64,000 bases of DNA from Moniliella sp. 'wahieum' (GCA_003971905.1 RSEE01000035.1:62001-126000), one strand, 5' to 3'; positions 13,303-26,607 are shown, counted from the stretch's first letter. Notes: generated from the letters alone by a model not told the origin. Program-made: numbers and translations.

Positions 13303-14057
13303 ATGTCGGCCTTCTCTGAACGTACGTCTCTTTCCGGACCCCCTCGCCGTCGTTTTCTTTTGGGCCTGCTCTGCCTTGCCCTGGCCCTCCCGCCTCCGCT
13401 CCCGTGCGCGATTGCGGATGTCCTCCTCGCGCAAGGTCTTGGCTGCTAGCTTGCCCATCGACCAGAGATGGTGGCTAACGTTCAACCCTCCGTTGTTGGA
13501 TTGAGGGCCCTGCAGTGATTCCTGCGACATTGCTGGGCAAATGGACGCTGCTGGTCGGCACGATTGCGTTGCTGAACGGTGCGCAAAACTTTTTCAAGCC
13601 GTCTTTTAGCCGCAAGGTCTACACTTTGGCCGGTGCCAACGTGACGCCTCTCTCGGCGCGTACGTTTGGTACTTGGAACATCACCTCGGCGTTCATTCGC
13701 ATCTATGCCGCCTACCATCTGTCCAACCCCCAGTGCGTTCCTTCTTCTGGTGTGTTTGTAGTGTGCGCGTGTGTCCAGCTAACCAGACGGGGCGCTGGCA
13801 ACCCAACAGAGTGTACCAATTGGCCATGTGGTCGTACGTCATTGCGCTTGCCCACTTTGGCTCGGAACTGGTGGTGTGGAAGACGACCAACTTGATTCCG
13901 GGTGTGATCAGCCCGTTCATTGTGGCCAGTAGGTCTCCCCCTCCTCTTGTATGCGTGTTGGATCGGTTTGGACTGACTGACCTGTCCCGGTCGGCTTGCT
14001 TGGCCAGGCTCTTCGTTGGTGTCGATGTGGCTGCAGTACGACTACTATATGGCGTAA
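13303..14057 (+). CDS. ERG28: ERG28 ergosterol biosynthesis scaffold protein
   Basis: ER membrane protein that tethers the C-4 demethylation enzymes (Erg25, Erg26, Erg27) in sterol synthesis. Four exons splice into a 134-residue protein, normal for the family: 13303-13321, 13516-13732, 13810-13928 and 14008-14057. The introns have donors GTACGT, GTGCGT and GTAGGT and acceptors CTGCAG, CAACAG and GCCAG. Family hallmarks are LLGKWTLLVGTIALLN, VTPLSARTFGTWN, IRIYAAYHL, VYQLAMWSYVIALAHFGSEL and the short C-terminal SMWLQYDYYMA. About four hydrophobic helices are visible. The first exon is only 19 nt (MSAFSE plus one base), chosen because the second exon has an in-frame stop just upstream and no ATG. 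No frame break is needed, which makes this the cleanest gene model in the window. Confidence 0.93.
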
Positions 14058-14510
14058 GAACCACGGAAACAGATCGGCGTGCGTGGCATGTGGCCCTCTG
14101 GGTTAGGAGATGCTTTGGGGAATGCATGCATGTGGCCCCAGGACAGCTGCATCCGCAGGAGTGGGAAGCTGCTAGTGTCGGAGGTACAGTACAACACGGC
14201 GGGGCCGAGAGGAAAAGAGAGGGGGAGAAGGAGGGCCGATGGGGTCTTTTCAGATCGCAGATGAGCAAGTGTTGATTGCGTAGGCTGATGGGTGATGTGA
14301 TGGCCCACCGCTGATGCAGGCCAGCGGATCGCATTTGTTCCTTTCCGACGCCCAACGCAGCATTTCTTCTTGGCGTGACGTAAGCAGCACGTCCTCCTGC
14401 GTTGTGGCCTCTCGTACGCCTTGTCGGGGGGCATTGGACAGAGAAGACGGCGCTGGTGCTCCTCTCCATCCCCACCTCCACCTCCTTCATCTCCACCCTC
14501 ACCTTCCCCC

Positions 14511-15616
14511 ATGCTGGTCAGGACAGCGCCCTCGTTTCTCCGGCGCAGTCTGCCGTCCGTGGCGGCGTCCGCATCTGCATCTGCGCCTTGCCCCGCCGGT
14601 GCGCGCGCCGTGCACACGGTGCTGCCGCTCAAGCCCAAGTTGGCCGAGGGCGCGGCGCCCTTCCTGAGCAAACAGGCGGTCCAGGTGGTGGCGGTGGACT
14701 GGCAGAAAGGCTTGCTGGAGCGCCTTAACGATGAGGTGCGCGGCACGGAGCTGGAGACGTCTTCCGTTGCTTCCACCGTCGTCCGCACCCGCGGCGACCA
14801 GTACCTGACCCAGACCTTCAACCTCGCCTCGCTCGCCGCCAACAATTCCTTCTTCTTTAGCAACCTGGTACGTTGTCCCCACCTTGTTGGCCTCCTTGAC
14901 ACATGGCCTTGAGCCTTGCAGCTTAGCCCTCTATGCCCCGTCACTTTGCTTGGTTTTTCCTTGTATTGACCCTCTTGACTCAGCGCCCGGCACCGAGGAT
15001 GCCCGATGCGGGCAGTGCCCCTTCGGTTGGCCTGCAAGACGCGATTACCAAGACGTTTGGTTCGCTGGAGCAGTTGCAAACTGCAGTCAAAGCGGTGGCC
15101 GACGGGATGACCTCGACCGGCTGGATCTGGGTCGCGGCCGACGTGGCGGGCAACGTGGGGATTGTGCCGTCGTATGGCACTGGCACTGTTCTCACCCCGT
15201 TCCGCATGCAAGCCGGCAACGTGGATGCGCGTCTCAGTATGGAAAAGGCGTTGATGGATGCTTTCCCGACCCAGGCTGAGGGTAAGAGCGAGGGCGACAA
15301 GGTTTCCGAGCAAGCCGAGGGCGACAAGGGTTCCGAACCAGTCGAGGACGATGTGTTTGCCGCGTCCGACTCGCCGCTGCAATTTGAAAAGCTGGAGCGA
15401 TTTACGCCCTTTACCTACCCGCCCGAGCTGGGCCTGCACAAGCACCAGCGGCCCATCACGCCCCTGTTTATCATTAGCATGCAAGAGCACGCTTGGGCGC
15501 TCGACTATGGTGTGTGGGGTCGCGACGCGTACCTGGACAACTTTTGGAAGTGTCTCGACTGGACCGAACCCAACCGCGCGTACACGCGCGTGGTGCGGGA
15601 ACTGCTCAAGGTCTAA
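14511..15616 (+). CDS. Mitochondrial small ribosomal subunit mS43-like protein (Fe/Mn-SOD fold)
   Basis: Likely component of the mitochondrial ribosome small subunit, related to yeast Mrp1/Rsm26, which have an iron/manganese superoxide dismutase fold without the enzyme activity. The ATG starts an Arg/Ser/Ala-rich presequence (MLVRTAPSFLRRSLPS). Exon 1 carries the helical hairpin half (TFNLASLAANNSFFFSNL). A phase-0 intron at 14868-14983 (GTACGT..CTCAG) leads to the alpha/beta half, with TGWIWVAADVAGNVGIVP and the SOD-like C-terminus QEHAWALDYGVWGRDAYLDN followed by FWKCLDW. Between these lies an acidic Lys/Glu/Asp insertion (about 15275-15360). A genuine mitochondrial SOD2 is less likely because the family metal-ligand arrangement is not evident. 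It is a 3' neighbour of ERG28 on the same strand and converges on the TAO3-like gene. Confidence 0.75.
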
Positions 15617-16108
15617 GTCAACCAAACTAGATACATCTTCCCTGCCTTTCAAACCATCGTGGTAGTGCCGTGACGTGAAGAGGATAGTTTCCCTAGACAC
15701 GCCCCGCTGTGACGCGGACACGTCCCCCCTGCCTTGTGGATGTGCATGCACCTGTGCCTGCGCCTCCTTATGCTCGCTTATCCCGTCTGCCCTCTTTCTA
15801 CGACCGACACTGTGTCTTGCACTCGATGCTTCGTTCGCTTCCATGCTCGTAATCAGCGTCCATTTCCTTTCAGTTAATTGGGGCCATCGGAATGCGGCCA
15901 GGGTACAGTAGAGCGCCTCCCTCCCGCTAAGTGCGTGCGTGCTTCCTTTGCTTGTCCCGGGAGAGGTGAGACGTGAGACGTGAGAGATGATAAAACAATC
16001 GACATATCGTTGTACAGCTGGAACCTGGGCAAGTACATAAAGGTTACCGCTTATCTGGTACCAGTTCTTGGCTCCTGGTTGTCCGTTACCACGCTCGCCC
16101 TGCCAAGC

Positions 16109-19100
16109 TCACTGGACCAGAGGCAAATTCGGCTGACCGCCACCGGTAGCCATGGCCAGTGCGAAGGAATCGTTGGCGGCGACGTAGTCCTGGATTGGGG
16201 TGGTGGCACGGGCCGCCGAGGCATCCAGTGCCTCGCCTGCGTGCGAGGCAGAGATGGGGCCAGCATAGGCCGCGGCGCGCGAAAGGACTTTGGCCACCTG
16301 CTTTTGTGGGTCGCGGCCGGATTGGGTGTTGTTGCGGGAGAGGTGGACGCTGGAGTTGCGGCTGAGGCCTTGGTAGTTGGAAGGCGGGGCGAGCTGCTGC
16401 GGCACAGCGCCCGCGACGAAAAAGTTGGACAGATCATGCAGCTGAGCCACAATGCCTTCCAGCTCGTCGATCTGGCTCTGGTCCGACCCGCCCGGACCAG
16501 GCGTCGTCTCCCTCGTGCGCGCCTCGGACGTATTCCACAAGCTCACGTCCGATACATCCCCTGCCTCAACAAAGTTGACGTGCACAGCCGCCGGCACAAT
16601 GTCTAGGTTTTGCTCGCAGCGACGGAAGGTGCTGGCCAAGTTGCTCCGTGTGCGCACCGTGGCCTCATGCGCATCGGCCACGGACCAGCCCGTGAGCGAG
16701 GCCGGGCCAAAGAATCGGTTGCTCGGATTCTCTTCACTGCCGCCCGGCAGGCCTGCCGCGGCGCCCATGCGAGACCGGGCGCCCCACTGCGCCCCACTAC
16801 TGAATTGGAACAGCTGGCGCGCCGAGGGCCCGCTGTGCACTTTGGCCGTCAAGTTGAGGCAGCTGAGTGCATCCTGGGCCGAGTCATCGCCACTGTGGAG
16901 CGCAAGCAGTAAGGGAATCCAAATGTCCGAACTAAACTCGGCGAGCAACGGTGTCTGGCTTGGTCCCAAACTGTCGACAAATGCTTTGGCCACCTTGAGG
17001 GCGACGGTGCGCGCCTCGGGTTCGGGCGCCAAGGCTGAGCCAAACAGCAAGAACACAGTTGGTTCGAGCAAGTGCGGCACGTAGTGCACCTTAGCCCCAT
17101 TGACTCCTTGCCGGATCAAGTCGTCAATGATCTTGAACCGTGCGTTGGCGACTGCTTCGCAGGTCCTTTGTAGATCGGACAGTCCCTTGGCCGCAAAGCG
17201 CGTGGCCAGTGCGGTTGCAATGTTGACTGTCAACGTTTTCTCCTCTGGCACGATGGTATGCCTCGACTCGAGCGACATGACAAAGTAGGGAAGCATCGCC
17301 ACGAAGCATAGCCCCAACCAACGATCCTCGTCGTACATTCGTGCCAGGCTCTCCATCTCGAGCAGTTGCTGGGTCAGCTGCATCGCTGGCCTCCGCGTCG
17401 TAGAACAATGAAAGGCAAGGAGAATGCTCAATGTCCAATCTGGATTGCCCTGGTCCCAATCGGGCGGTTGTTGGCTCAAAAACGTGTCGACAAGTGACGT
17501 ATGCTTCAACTGCGCAATCTTGTCCAGCAGAACGGACAAGAGAGAGAACGCTTCGGCGCACTCGGACTCATTGATGGAGGTCATGGACGCCAAGCAGGTC
17601 CAGAGACAGGTAACAGCAAAGTCCCCCAGCGAGGCCGAATCGTCGCTTAATACAAGTTGCTGCGTCATGGAGCGGATGGTTTTCAGCGCTTCAATACTAA
17701 ACAGCGACACATCGTCGCTCCCATCCGAAATGGAGCCCGAAAGGCGGCCCAAAATCTCAGCCAGCGACGTGGCCTCGGCAGGAGGGTTGAGCTGACGGAA
17801 GATGACAAAGGATTGGCACGCAAACGCGCGCACAGGAACCGATGTCGACCACAACAGCGCCACCCGGCGCCACTCGGCCAAAAGCGCCACGCTCCCATCT
17901 TCCTCGGAAGATAGCGACGGCGAACTGGGTGCCGAGAGAGCAGTGGGGGGAGGGGGCAACGAGATCAGCTCGAGGATATCGGCTGGGACGGATGTACGAA
18001 TGGTGGCAGGCTGACCCTCGAGCACATCCTCCAACAAACTCGTGGCTGCGTCCTGAACAGGAGGCCAGAGTGAGGTGATGTGCAGGGCGGCCACGTGAAG
18101 GACAAGCACACGGTATTCATCGCGCACATTGGAATTCACCCCGCACAAGGCGAGGAAGGTTAAGAGCAAGGCAGCCGCAGAAATGGGGTTGTCCTCTTCC
18201 CGGCAGTAGGCCAGCAAATTTCGAAGATCGGGAACAAAAGCGGTATCGAACTGGGCGTCTTGGTCATACACGAACGGTTTGACTGCCAAGGAAATGGCCG
18301 AGTTGGGTGTCAAGGCCGCGCATGCCTCTTTCCAAAACAGGTCCGGGTGGAGACGGTGCACAAAGGCAACCAGACGATGGGTAGCATCGAGCATGCGCTG
18401 GTGCTGCACGTGCTGATTGCAGTCGAGCAAAAAACGGATCAACACCTGAACATTTTCCACGACCCGTTCCCCCTCCCGCAGAGGGCAGCAATGCACTCAT
18501 GCAGATGCTCTTCAACTGCTTCTTCCAATTGGACCGTGATCCAGACCAAGTTGGAGAGGATAATGTACGTCTCCGCACTAAACCCATGCTCAGAGCTGTA
18601 GGAAAGTTGGACTCCATCCAGCGCAGCGGCAAGGACAGCCGATATGACGCCGCGAGTGTGTCTTCGTACGGAAAGTTGCTCGACCCGCGCCCGCATTCAG
18701 CCAGGACCCAGCAGCGGACAGCTTTGAGCTGGTCGCCCATGACACGACAGACAGTGTACGCGTGCACATGGATCGAGGGAGTGCTCTGGCGCAGCCGCGC
18801 ACGAGAATACACGATACTGGGAGCAAGGGTACGGAGCCAGTCAAAGGCGGCCAAACGCGCGTCGCTATCATCGTCCGTCATTTTAAACAGGAGCAAAACG
18901 TTGAGATGGCGTTGGAGCACCCGTTCGGGAATGCTGGACCGTTGTTGAACTAGCTCAAAAAAGACGGAATTGACAAAAGGTGCATCGGCCGCTTCATCGT
19001 ATACCATATCGACCACGCTGCTCCAAACCGTCTGGCTGGCCTTGTGCTTGGTTAAGATGTTTTGGAAGGCACGGCTAGCAAGAACACGATCGTTAGCACG

Positions 19101-22100
19101 GTACAATTCTTTCGCGCGATCAAGAATGGAGAGGAACTTACTGTGCAGGCTCCCGGGCCGTGGCGTGGGTGAGATGAGAAGTTTTCGGGCCCAGGTCAAG
19201 ACCCAAGAGACGGAATTACGCGTGCCTGACAATGGTGTCTGGCCTTCCTGTTCGGGGAGAAGAATAGGGACGCAGGAGCAGAGGGAAGCAAGGCACTTGG
19301 CCGCCTGGTGGGCCAATTCCTGGATACCAGCCCGCAAGTCATTCACGACGCGCAGCCGGGCTTGTTCGTCCCTTTGTCGGTACGCCGCACTGGTAATCAA
19401 CTCGGCCAGCTTGGTCTTGCCGTTATCCCCCGTCGGATCAAATGATTGCCATTCAAGACAGAGGGAGAACAACTCGTTGATGTTCTCCAAGGAGAAGAAA
19501 CGTGTCGCCGTACCTTCTTCTACGACCGAGTCGACAAAGTGGGCCACGACGGTGGAAAACGCAACGCGAACACTGTTGTGGTTCACATCGTCCTTCATTT
19601 TGATCGTCTTGAGGTAAACCAACATCTCCTTGATCCAAGAGAGGACGAGGTACGTCTCATCGGAACGGTGGGGATCATCGATAACCTGGATGTAAGGGAT
19701 AATCGCACTGAGGATCATCGACGTTGCTTTCCGCCCTTGATTCCCTCGTGTGCGTACGAAATGTCGCGCCGATGGTGATGGAGATGTCCCGCGGTGGCCG
19801 AGGGAAGCGGGGCAGGTTTCCGGTCGTCGGCGGATAAATCGGCCATGGCAAGATGAAGTTGCTTGAGCGTGATGTAAAACAAGTGACGGTTGATGCCCCC
19901 CACAGCATAGGCTGCGCCTTCGCTTACTTCGGGCTGGCCATTGATCGCATGGCTGAGCAACTCCTTGATCAGTTCGCTCCCAGTCACCGTTGATGTCTCT
20001 GCCCCGGGATCGCTGAGTTGGCGTTTGTGTGCAGCGGGAGTGTCGGAGGAAGTGCCAGCGGTGGTACTGACGGCGGCAAGGCAGCAAGCGATGGAAGACC
20101 AGGTTTGGACGATCAAGTCAAGGTTGGAGCTACTGAGGCGTCCCAAGTTGGAGCTTTGGGACGAAAGGGACGACGCTGCGAGATAGGACTCGAGAATGGT
20201 GAACCGGCTCGCCAGGTTGGACTTGACCAGCGCCATGATGGTAGGGAAGAGCCGGCCGCATTGTCGGAAAAAGCAAGCCTGCACCGAGCGCCAGGAGATG
20301 CCATTGACCGACTCACGCGCTTGCAGTACTTCGCTCAATGTCACATCGGATGGGCGTAGGTGAGTGTTGCTGTTAAACCCGGCCAACAAATCATCGCCAA
20401 GCGCCACCTCGATCCGAGTCCGAAGCAGTTGCCAGACCCGCGATGCCTGGGTCAGGGAAGCCACGTTCAGCTCCGACACCCGCCGCGTCTCGCCCGACAA
20501 GAGAATCTCCACTTGAAACGCATGTTCTGACACTTTGGCAGCAATCCGCCGGAGCGCGACAGCTGGCAAAGCCATGAGTACGACACTGTAGACTCGACCT
20601 CATCCAGGGCAGACCAAATGCCAGCCCGACTCATAGGCTTAGGCGGAGGATCGGGGGTGGAAGCAACAGCCGATCCGTTTGCCGCACCGGCGGTATCACC
20701 AGCCGATCCGGCAGCTGTGGAGGTGGCCTCGTGTTCGGCCCGAAGATGTTCGTGCCACTTATCAAAACACATTGACCACACGTCGAATAGGTGGATCGTC
20801 TTGCGCAGGAGGAAATCTTGAGAACTGCCCGAATCGAACCGGAAAAGCTCGGGCCGCATCAGACTGCGACCAAGGAAGGAGAGCAGGTCCATTGACAAAT
20901 CGGGCCGGGCGGCAAACCGACGAAACGCATTCTCAGCAGCCAAGGCCAACGCCCAATCAGGACTGATGATAGCACGAAAGAGAATGGAGAAGGCCTTGTT
21001 GCGAGTCACCTTGCTGGTAAGGCACTGGGGCCAGATGTTGATACAAGCACGAAGGACGTCCATGTAGGGCTGGTGGACATGCGAGTAGGCCGCCGCAGCG
21101 CGCATGTCCTGGTGAAAGCGCCACACCAAGCCTTCCCGTTCGGAATCCACCGAGAAGTACTCGGTGGAGTTGGAGGCGGTGGGGTGGGCCCCACTTCCAG
21201 CTGAAAGGGGCGTACGGTCGTACACGGTCACATCCGCCAGCTGTGGTCGCATAATAGAGCGACCTTTCCTACCAAGTCCTCAAACTTCTTGTGCGTCGTG
21301 TCAATGCTAGCCGTGGGAACTCCATCGGCACCGCACACGCCGTCCCATCCGGGTTGCCCGTAGCTAACAGCCGGGTTACCGCCGGGTCGAACGGAAAGGT
21401 ATCGGGAAAGGGAGGTGATTCCTTTGCCTGGAAAGATGCCCAGGTCATGTTGATCGCCCGAATGGCGGCAACCATGCGGGGCTTGTTGATCACCTCGGGC
21501 TGGTTTAACACCGTATTGGACTGCAACGCGGTAGCGCGGAGGAGGTCGAGGATAAAGTCACTCCCCAAGTCAAACTGCGGTAGAGGACATAGTGTAACAT
21601 GAGTGCATGGAACTCACTTCCAGTCTCGGGTAACTCGAGGGTGCGGCGTGACCAGGAAACCAAACACGGAAGAAGGCTTCCAGGCGGCGTGTGGTCGCGT
21701 TGCTACTCTCTTTACATCGAAAGAGGTAGACCCAGAGCAAGCGACTTGCACACTCTGCGATCAGCGTCCGCTGCGACCGATCCTTCAAGTGCGGGAAGAC
21801 GTTTCCAGGTATGCCCACCAATCGTGCAGAAATACGTCCTCCTTGGAGGCACACAGGATCGCGGTGCCCAGCAAGAATCCAGAAGTCCAGTACCGCGGCT
21901 TGGCGATCATCGAGAGCGCCTTGGGCCAAATGGTCTCAGTTACTTCGACCCACGAGGGATGGTGCAGTTCCACCGTTGCATTCTTGGCCACCTGCAACAG
22001 CAACGCCGCTAGGGTCTCGGCGAACGTGTTTTTACTCCGACCCCGAGCAGTGACAAACATCTTGGCCACCGACAGAATGGCCTCAGCGCAATCCTCAAAG

Positions 22101-24069
22101 GCGTCCATGGGGAACGTCTGGAATGAAGTGAGAGTAGTCAGTGGATCGCCTATCCAAGAAACCATGAGAAAGAAGGTGGACGTACAATGATGCGCATCTT
22201 AGTCACAACCTGATCTGCAGGTCGGTCTCCATGTCGGGCTTCTCGTTGGATTGGCCGACAAACTCTTTTGTCCCAAAGACAGGATGGTGTCGGTAAGACG
22301 GGTACGATACACGGCACTAATGGACGCAGAAAACTGGCCCAAGGAGGTTTGAGCGCGAGAGAAAAGGCGGTCGCTCAAGCTGCGAAGCATAAGCGATTCG
22401 CGCAAGAAACTCAGGAGGTTTTGAACCGGATCAATCGAGTTATTGCCAACGTCAACCTGTTGAGAAACCGAGTCCATGACAATGGTCAAGGCATCTACCA
22501 GGTTGATGAGCGATGTGAGTTGGGTCTGTCGTACTTGGGCCTGATTGGCGATCAGCTGCGCCTTGGAAGGGGTAGGCGGCGCACTTCCCAGCACGGATCC
22601 AGAGGTGAAATCTTCGGCATCGCCCCCACCGACAAGGGTGGTAGTACTGTTGTTGTGGAGCGTAAGCGCGTCCAGGGGACGCGATCCAATTTGGACCGAG
22701 CGCCAGTTGAAAAGCGAAGACCAGACCAACGGTAGGTCGGTCACAGCAGCGCGTCCTAGAGACTTGCATACACTTTCAAATGCCGGTTCGATCGCCGCGC
22801 TCTCCCTCCTGGTTTGCGCAGCTTGGGTTGGAGAGCTTGGTCGCAGCAGCAGAGAAGGACAAATAATGCTTGGTGGAGCTGGTGTCGCCTTGATCAGTCA
22901 TGAGGTACGCAGCGCGAAGGCGGGCCAAGTCAGTGAATTCGGCGAGCAACGTATTGAGCGCATAATGCAACGGCGCTTGCGCATCCGGAATCCCACGCCC
23001 TTGGACAACGCTGTCTCGCCCGAAAAGGGGATGGTGCCCGGGCTGGGTCCAGCTCCGCCGTAGTAGACTTTGGCGCTTGCGGACCCATCTGTGCGACCAG
23101 TCACGTTCTGCAGCACCTCCAAAGACGAGTCGGAACTGCTGAACGTCTTGAATGCGTCCCCTTGAAGGTGTAGCGGGAAAGGAGGGACAGGAGGAGCGCC
23201 AGGGAAGGTGCCCTCAAAGCTGCTTCCGGCCAGGGAGCTGCCCGAGAGCTGAGCGCTTATGCAAGTGGCCATAGCTGCGCCCCAGGTCCATCCCGTGCCC
23301 ATCGGAATCCGACGCGGTCCCGTGGGCAACACTGACCAGGCTACCTGTGCGCTGATGGGTGCGGGTGGAGATGGAAGCAGGTAGTGGCGCAGACTCTGGG
23401 GCGCTGTCTTGTCGTACGAGCGACTGGACGAGAAGGAGGGACGGAAGGCAGGGGCGGAGGTGGGGGCGCCGACGGGGGAAGGAGCTCGTGGGCGGCGCTG
23501 AGAGCCAAGGTGGACTGGGAACTGACCAAGGAAAGCGGGTTGCTGGAGCTGGTAGCATTCTTCAGAACGGCACGCAGACTGGCCAGGCTGCCCTTCTTGC
23601 TCCCTTTCTCCTTGGGTGGACCATCGCGATCGCGGTCCTTGCCGCTGAGCGAGAGGCCGCCTGAGTTGTTGGGCAGGCGGAAGGGGAAGGAAGAGGTGGT
23701 GGTGGGCGCGGAGGCGAGGGCGGCAGCAAAGTTGTTCTCGCTGCTGGCATTGCTGCCGCTGCGGCCGTGCCAGAGGTCGGCGCTGCGGAAGGCGCCCATG
23801 GTGGCGGATGCGGAGACAAAGGGAGACGCGGAGGAGGCGGGGAGGGAGGGGAGCGGGGGCGGGGGCGGCGGGTGGGGTGGCGGCGGGGCCATCGTCGGTG
23901 GTGCCGTTGGCGAGGCGGGAGGGGAGGGAGAGGGGCGAGGCGGTGGAGGCGGCGGGGGGCGGCGGGTGGCGGCGGCCGAGGCGGGGACGGGCGCGGGGAG
24001 GGGGAGGGGGTCGGGGAAGTCGAGTCCGGTGCTCTCGAGCTCGTCAAAGTCGGGGATGACGACCTGCAT
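16109..24069 (-). CDS. TAO3: TAO3/Mor2/Furry-family cell morphogenesis scaffold
   Basis: Very large HEAT-like scaffold of the RAM/MOR (NDR kinase) network that guides polarised growth and cell separation. At about 2,600 residues it matches the family size. The start (MQVVIPDFDELESTGL) leads into a Pro-rich low-complexity segment, then the conserved N-terminal region (HYALNTLLAEFTDLARLRAA), central repeats (DWALALAAENAFRRFA, LIVQTWSSIACCLAA, ETYLVLSWIKEMLVYL) and the C-terminal domain with NRFFGPASLTGWSVADAHEA and RSNLASTFRRCE, typical of the Furry C-terminus. At least eight frame switches (for example near 18490, 18655, 19725, 20590, 21260 and 22770) have no GT-AG sites. The one at 19725 is repaired by one extra A in an AAA run. 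The last 2.4 kb is a single open frame. The family call is strong; the exact exon structure is not resolved. Confidence 0.82.
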
Positions 24070-24588
24070 GGGGGCGGGGGTGGGGTGGGGGTGGCGGCGG
24101 AGTTGCGTGCAGTGGCTTGGGCGGCGTGGGCGGCCGCTTGGAGCGCAGCTCGCCTGCCCGGCGTGGCGCTGGGCTGGCCTGGCCTGGGCCAACCCACGCT
24201 CGCTTGAAATTGCAGGCGAGCTGCGGCCTTCGCTGTCCCATATTAACTCTCCCTCACGCGTCACGCGTCACGCGTCATGCCTCACGTAATCCCCGCCGCT
24301 GTCTCCTGCCTGCGTCGCCTCTCTGGTCCCTTCGTTGTCACGTGATGCACACAGTGCCCATCCATCCTAAGGCTAGGCCTAACCCCCTGCCCCTGGCATC
24401 CTCGCCCGTCCATCGCGCGCTCTATTTCCACGTAGACGCCCTGTGGCGGAACCTGAGTGGATCAATGCGAGGCAGAGCGAGCACATAGCAGTGCCCACCC
24501 CGCGCACCAGAATTGAATTGCCTCGTGGCCAACCAAGGAAGCCCCCTCCTCCCGCCGCCTGCCCGCCCAGCCGCACGCCTTCACGCGC
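24070..24588. promoter_or_regulatory. TAO3-side upstream region with three ACGCGT boxes
   Basis: This is the putative TAO3-like promoter. It contains three ACGCGT hexamers in direct array at 24256-24261, 24263-24268 and 24270-24275, a 7-bp period with the unit TCACGCG. ACGCGT is the MluI cell-cycle box bound by MBF in yeasts. A CACGTGA word (24340-24346) lies nearby. The regulatory role is inferred from the motif alone. Confidence 0.4.
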
Positions 24589-26138
24589 TCACGCCCGGCC
24601 CCACGTCCACGGCCGGAGCCAAGAGCGCGACGACGCAGACTGCGAGTGCGACTCTGGTGCGGGTGAGGGTGCAGTGGAGTCGCTGGCCGAGCCGGTCAGC
24701 TCGGCAACTTCGCGGATCCGGTCCCACTCGTCCTTGGCGTTGGAAGTACCGCCGATGCCATGGAAGCCATGCATCTGGTTCACCGTCTCCTTGGGCGACA
24801 CAACGCCCCACATTTTTGCCCATAGCTTCTCGGCAATCGTTGCGCTGGCCTCGGCATCGGCCTCGACCTGCGCTTCCCGCATCATCTCCCGGATCACCTG
24901 CTCCGTCTGCTCGTCGGTCAAGCCCGTGTCGTACAGATAGACGTCCTGCGGTTTGCCATCCGGCCGCAGCACCGCCGTTGCACGCTCCATCTCTTCCTTG
25001 GTAAACGGCGTACCGTAGAGCGAGACGCGCGACTGTTGGATTTGATCTTCAAACGTCGGCAGTGGTCGCAGCACCACCGCGGGGGAATCCAGATTGGGCA
25101 CCAACAACCCGTTCTTGGCAAGCGACTTGTTGAGATCAAATCGAGGCTCGTAATCGGGCGGGGCAACGGTACCATCACCCATATGGCCCTCTCGCGGGGG
25201 GGGAGGGTTGATGTTGAGGTACCGGCGCAGGTAGGAAAACGCATTCTCATCGTCGCCCCAATCGTACCACAGCGATCCATAGACCAAGATGCAGAGTGCC
25301 ATGCCCGAGACAAAGGCATGATAAGAGCGTTGCAAAAAGGAAGGCGCGCTGTGGTCGGGCAAGGTGGCCTTACCGATACCCAGCGCTTTGGGACTGAACT
25401 CGAACCCTTCCTTCTTGGCCTCGTCCATGTTGGCAAACCCCTTTGCATCGGCCAACCGACGATCCTCCATCCGATGCAAGCGACGCAAGTAACGTGCTGA
25501 CTGTTTCCGCCAGTAATCTCTCCACTCAGCCCGGGCGCGACGCTGGTCCTCGGACATGTGTTCTTCCGACTCGACCATCGTCTCGGTCCCATCAGCGTGT
25601 ACGTTAGGATCAATGATCCTGGAAAGCGGATGAATGCCCGCCTTGATCATGAAACGATCGAAAGACGTGTCGGTCAAAGAGGCGTCAACCTTTTGGTCTT
25701 GTGGGTCCTCCTGCGCCCGCTTCTCGGCCAACGCCTTTCGCTTGGCAGAAAACTTGTTGCTGGCCAAGATCTGGTCTTTGCTACGCCGGGGGGCGGAACG
25801 GTGCTCTTGGGCGAATTCAAGCGCTCGTTTGCGTCGCAACTCGCGATCCGACAACTGACTCTCATCCACCTCTTCCTCCGCTTCCTCGTCCCGCGGTGTC
25901 GGTCGGTGGCGTGGACCCTGGGGGGACCTTGGGGTGGGCCTTGGGGGGGACCTTGGGGGGGACCTTGGGGTGGACCTTGTGGGGGCTTAGCAGCAGCCAG
26001 CTGCCCAGAGCGGCGCAACCAGGCAGAGGGAGTGGTGTGCACCATCCTTCCTCTCCCCACTGCCGCCGCCCCTCGTCCGGACAAAAGCAACGTTGACAGT
26101 GCACCAGGGCGCGCAAGCATCAGCGACGCGCGCGACAT
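24589..26138 (-). CDS. Predicted mitochondrial single-pass membrane protein, unknown function
   Basis: Not recognised as a named family. The start gives a strong mitochondrial presequence (MSRASLMLARPGALSTLLL, then RMVHTTPSAWLRR). A GPPQ repeat follows, then a long charged, Arg/Glu/Lys-rich region. One clear membrane segment reads YHAFVSGMALCILVYGSLWY and is followed by WGDDENAFSYLRRYLNI. The C-terminal part is soluble, contains KLWAKMWGVVSPKETV, and ends in a Ser-rich tail with RSWLRPWTWGRA. The GPPQ repeat is encoded by CCCCCCCAAGG units, and its last unit has six C instead of seven. Restoring that C joins the presequence frame to the 426-codon open frame. It is tandem with the TAO3-like gene and divergent from the NAC-like gene. 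A role in inner-membrane complex assembly is possible but unsupported. Confidence 0.6.
25913..25985. repeat. Coding GPPQ minisatellite with C/G homopolymers
   Basis: Tandem 12-nt units (CCTTGGGGGGGA-like on this strand) encode Gly-Pro-Pro-Gln repeats in the reverse-strand gene. Units contain runs of six or seven G, so the tract is prone to slippage. One unit is a base short and breaks the frame. Confidence 0.75.
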
Positions 26139-26607
26139 GGCCAGGCCAGCTCCGATGGTGGAGCACCAGTTGTTCTGCCCTCATCAGGACGCCGGGGTGC
26201 CGAGTGCCCCATTCCGCCCGCGCATTCCGCCCCCACGCACGCAGGTCCATTCGTCGATCATCGATCATCATGCATCATGCAACATTGATCAACCCAACGC
26301 GGGAATCCGAGACGAAAATGTTCAGCTTGTGGAACTGCACGCAGTGGGGACCAGCACCCCGTGCAGTTGCACCGACGCACAGTGAGTACTACCTTGGGGC
26401 GTAGTATGCTTGTTGGGCGTCAGTGCCACTCCCACACAAACGTCTATCATACGGTGGCGGACAGCGGGATTGGATAGGAAACAGTGTGGGCACCGCGGGA
26501 AAAGGCAAATCCCCATACACCGCGCCCGCACCCCCCGCCTACTTGCCCCCACCCCGCCTCAAAACACCATCTCACAGCCGTCCCTTGTCAACCCCCTGGC
26601 CTTACCA

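Noticed and set aside
14511-15616. Mitochondrial manganese superoxide dismutase (SOD2)
   Set aside because: The fold resembles SOD, but the conserved metal-ligand motifs are not in their expected context and the acidic insert fits the mS43 ribosomal proteins better.
14045-15844. 599-codon open frame on the minus strand
   Set aside because: It lies antisense to the mS43-like gene, which has clean splicing and family motifs. The antisense protein has no domain and is Arg/Gly-rich, a typical GC-rich shadow frame.
20830-20850. tRNA B-box-like GGTTCGATTCGG on the minus strand
   Set aside because: It lies inside the TAO3-like coding sequence, and no acceptor or anticodon stem can be formed around it.
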